64,000 nt of DNA. It comes from Paramecium octaurelia. Lineage: Eukaryota > Ciliophora > Oligohymenophorea > Peniculida > Parameciidae. The notes beneath the pieces were generated by a model. The model did not search any database and had not been told where the DNA came from. It saw only the letters and a list, made by a program, of their open reading frames with translations. Shown piece by piece: positions 62,644 to 64,000 of the stretch; position 1 is the stretch's first letter; every line of letters starts with the position of its first letter. The DNA lies in NCBI GenBank assembly GCA_905182995.1, contig CAJJDP010000098.1, positions 187,069 through 251,068 on the forward strand. Direction: 5' to 3'. The position numbers and the translations under genes were made by a program.

Positions 62644-64000
62644 TCAAAACAATAAAATTTAGCGATGTATCTGTTTTTTTTATTTTCCATTTTCCCGCAA
62701 TTGTTTATACATCCAAAAGGAAAAATCTTTAGCAAGGTTTATAATTGGTAGTGCTATAATAAACGATAAAAGGAATATGTTAATCCACCCGGTAATAATT
62801 TTATTTTCAACTGAAAAATAAATAGGAAAATCTTTGGTATATATTAAGCAAATGAAGATAAATAATAATATTGATCCATCTGACAAAATTATTGAAATAA
62901 AATTATTTAATTACAGATTGCTTCTTTTTTTCTTTAAAATTATCAGCATTGAGATCAAACAATTAGCGAACAATATAGCTATTTGGATAATTTCACTCTG
63001 ATCAATGAAAATCAAAGCATAAAGCAGAATAATCTACTTAATTAAATCAAATGCTACGAATCGTTATTCAAGATTTTAGCACTTATGACTTTTCATAATC
63101 ATTGTACCTATACCCATTGATTTAAGTATTAAATATCCATAAAAAGCTAAGATTTAACTAGCAAGAACAATTGAAATGAGTTTTCTATTTGAATAATTTT
63201 CAAATGATTTTAAGTAGAGAAAACACTTGAAAATAAGATCCCAACCATTAATAATCATTAAATTGGTTATCTATTAACTATAATGATATTGTTGAACTTT
63301 AATTAAGGATCTGCTTACTTTATATAATTATTAATATGTTCGCAATATAAAACTGGAGTTGATTTTAGATTGCAAAAAAGTCAAGCAGGTAAACAATTTT
63401 ATATTCATCATAATTTAGTAAAGAAATCTGTAAAAGAAACTCTTAGATATTATAAATAGTAATAAAAATCAAACCTTAAATCATTTAAGGGATGATGTTT
63501 GATAACAAATCTGCATTTTAGTCATATTATAGGAATTTACCCAATGAGGGACTCATATAATTTAGTGGAACAAATTAATTTAAAATTTCCTCAAAGTTGA
63601 TTAATTCATAAAGTAGTGAAAAAGTTATTTGATCGCTTATTTGAAAGAAAATTTCTAAATTTATAGGAAAAGTAACTTTGAGGTATCTAAGATATGAAAA
63701 TTATTGTAAAACGTCCAACATTTTAAAAAGAATATCTGGTTATCCTATGAGGAAAAAACAACCTCCAATTGCTATTTGACCATAAATGAAAAAGGAATTA
63801 ATATTTTTGATTTTGTTGCTTTGTTCTCTTTATTTTGGTGTTAAATATTATGAAAACTCCAGTTGTAATTCATATTACAATTATTGCATCTTCTCATTAT
63901 CATTATTAAGAATAGTAGCATTTAAATCTATAATTAAGAGTGGTTTAGATAAAGTTTAGGTATTAATTTCAATTTATATTATATAATAAGCCTCTTAAAC
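62644..64000 (-). CDS. C-terminal part of a second cysteine-rich/multi-pass surface protein (5' end outside window)
   Basis: The open frame enters at the right edge and runs to TGA at 62644 with a few short introns. It has many membrane helices (FFIYGQIAIGGCFFLIG, IILLYALIFIDQ, GWINIFLLSFIIALPI) and the same SYLRYLKVTFPINLEIF block as the protein at 1727-6026, at a similar distance from the C-terminus. This shows that the two belong to one family. The tail ends with basic residues (YKQLRENGKQKKQIHR). The cysteine-rich ectodomain expected for the family would lie beyond 64000. Confidence 0.7.

Noticed and set aside
1-64000. CRISPR arrays, bacterial operons or ribosome binding sites
   Set aside because: No spaced repeat arrays exist, and introns, the ciliate code and a trichocyst gene mark this as eukaryotic nuclear DNA.

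Overview
The window is a piece of ciliate macronuclear DNA, almost certainly Paramecium or a close relative. It is very AT-rich. Genes stay open only if TAA and TAG are read as glutamine and TGA is the only stop. They are interrupted by tiny GTA...TAG introns, mostly 20-34 nt, and neighbours are packed tightly: 22 nt separate the stops at 10403 and 10426, 15 nt those at 50227 and 50243, and 9 nt lie between 22388 and 22398. A trichocyst matrix protein supports Paramecium specifically. Under the standard code most of these genes look like short fragments.

Layout. 0.8-8.9 kb: a SCAMP-like membrane protein, a large cysteine-rich multi-pass surface protein (minus) and an uncharacterised gene. 9-17 kb: a PTB/hnRNP-L RNA-binding protein, a CCCH zinc finger/AlbA_2 (Schlafen-like) protein, a TBC-domain protein, a putative mitochondrial protein and the AP-4 mu adaptin. 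17-24.5 kb (all minus): three small genes including a helix-turn-helix protein, inositol-3-phosphate synthase with a striking upstream motif cluster, an EF-hand/coiled-coil protein, a trichocyst matrix protein and a membrane protein. 24.6-35 kb (minus): a degenerate PI4-kinase-like locus, a hybrid histidine kinase and a giant coiled-coil protein. 35-41 kb: small coiled-coil genes and an RCC1-repeat protein. 41-45 kb (minus): secreted trehalase, an EEF1A-KMT4/METTL13-type methyltransferase, an unknown and an ankyrin protein. 45-50 kb: a type I membrane protein shown three times, a small membrane protein and an unknown. 50-55 kb (minus): a coiled-coil protein and an AGC kinase. 55-62.6 kb is gene-poor, with a decayed reverse transcriptase, a possible transposase remnant and a GC-richer structured island. 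At 62.6-64 kb a second cysteine-rich/multi-pass family member runs off the end.

Four single-N positions (6457, 27983, 46399, 47862) each join exact direct repeats of 1.1-1.5 kb. These look like unmerged contig overlaps, so the duplicated genes should be counted once.

Intron boundaries and products were worked out by eye from the six-frame sequence. No database search was possible, so family names rest on recognised motifs.
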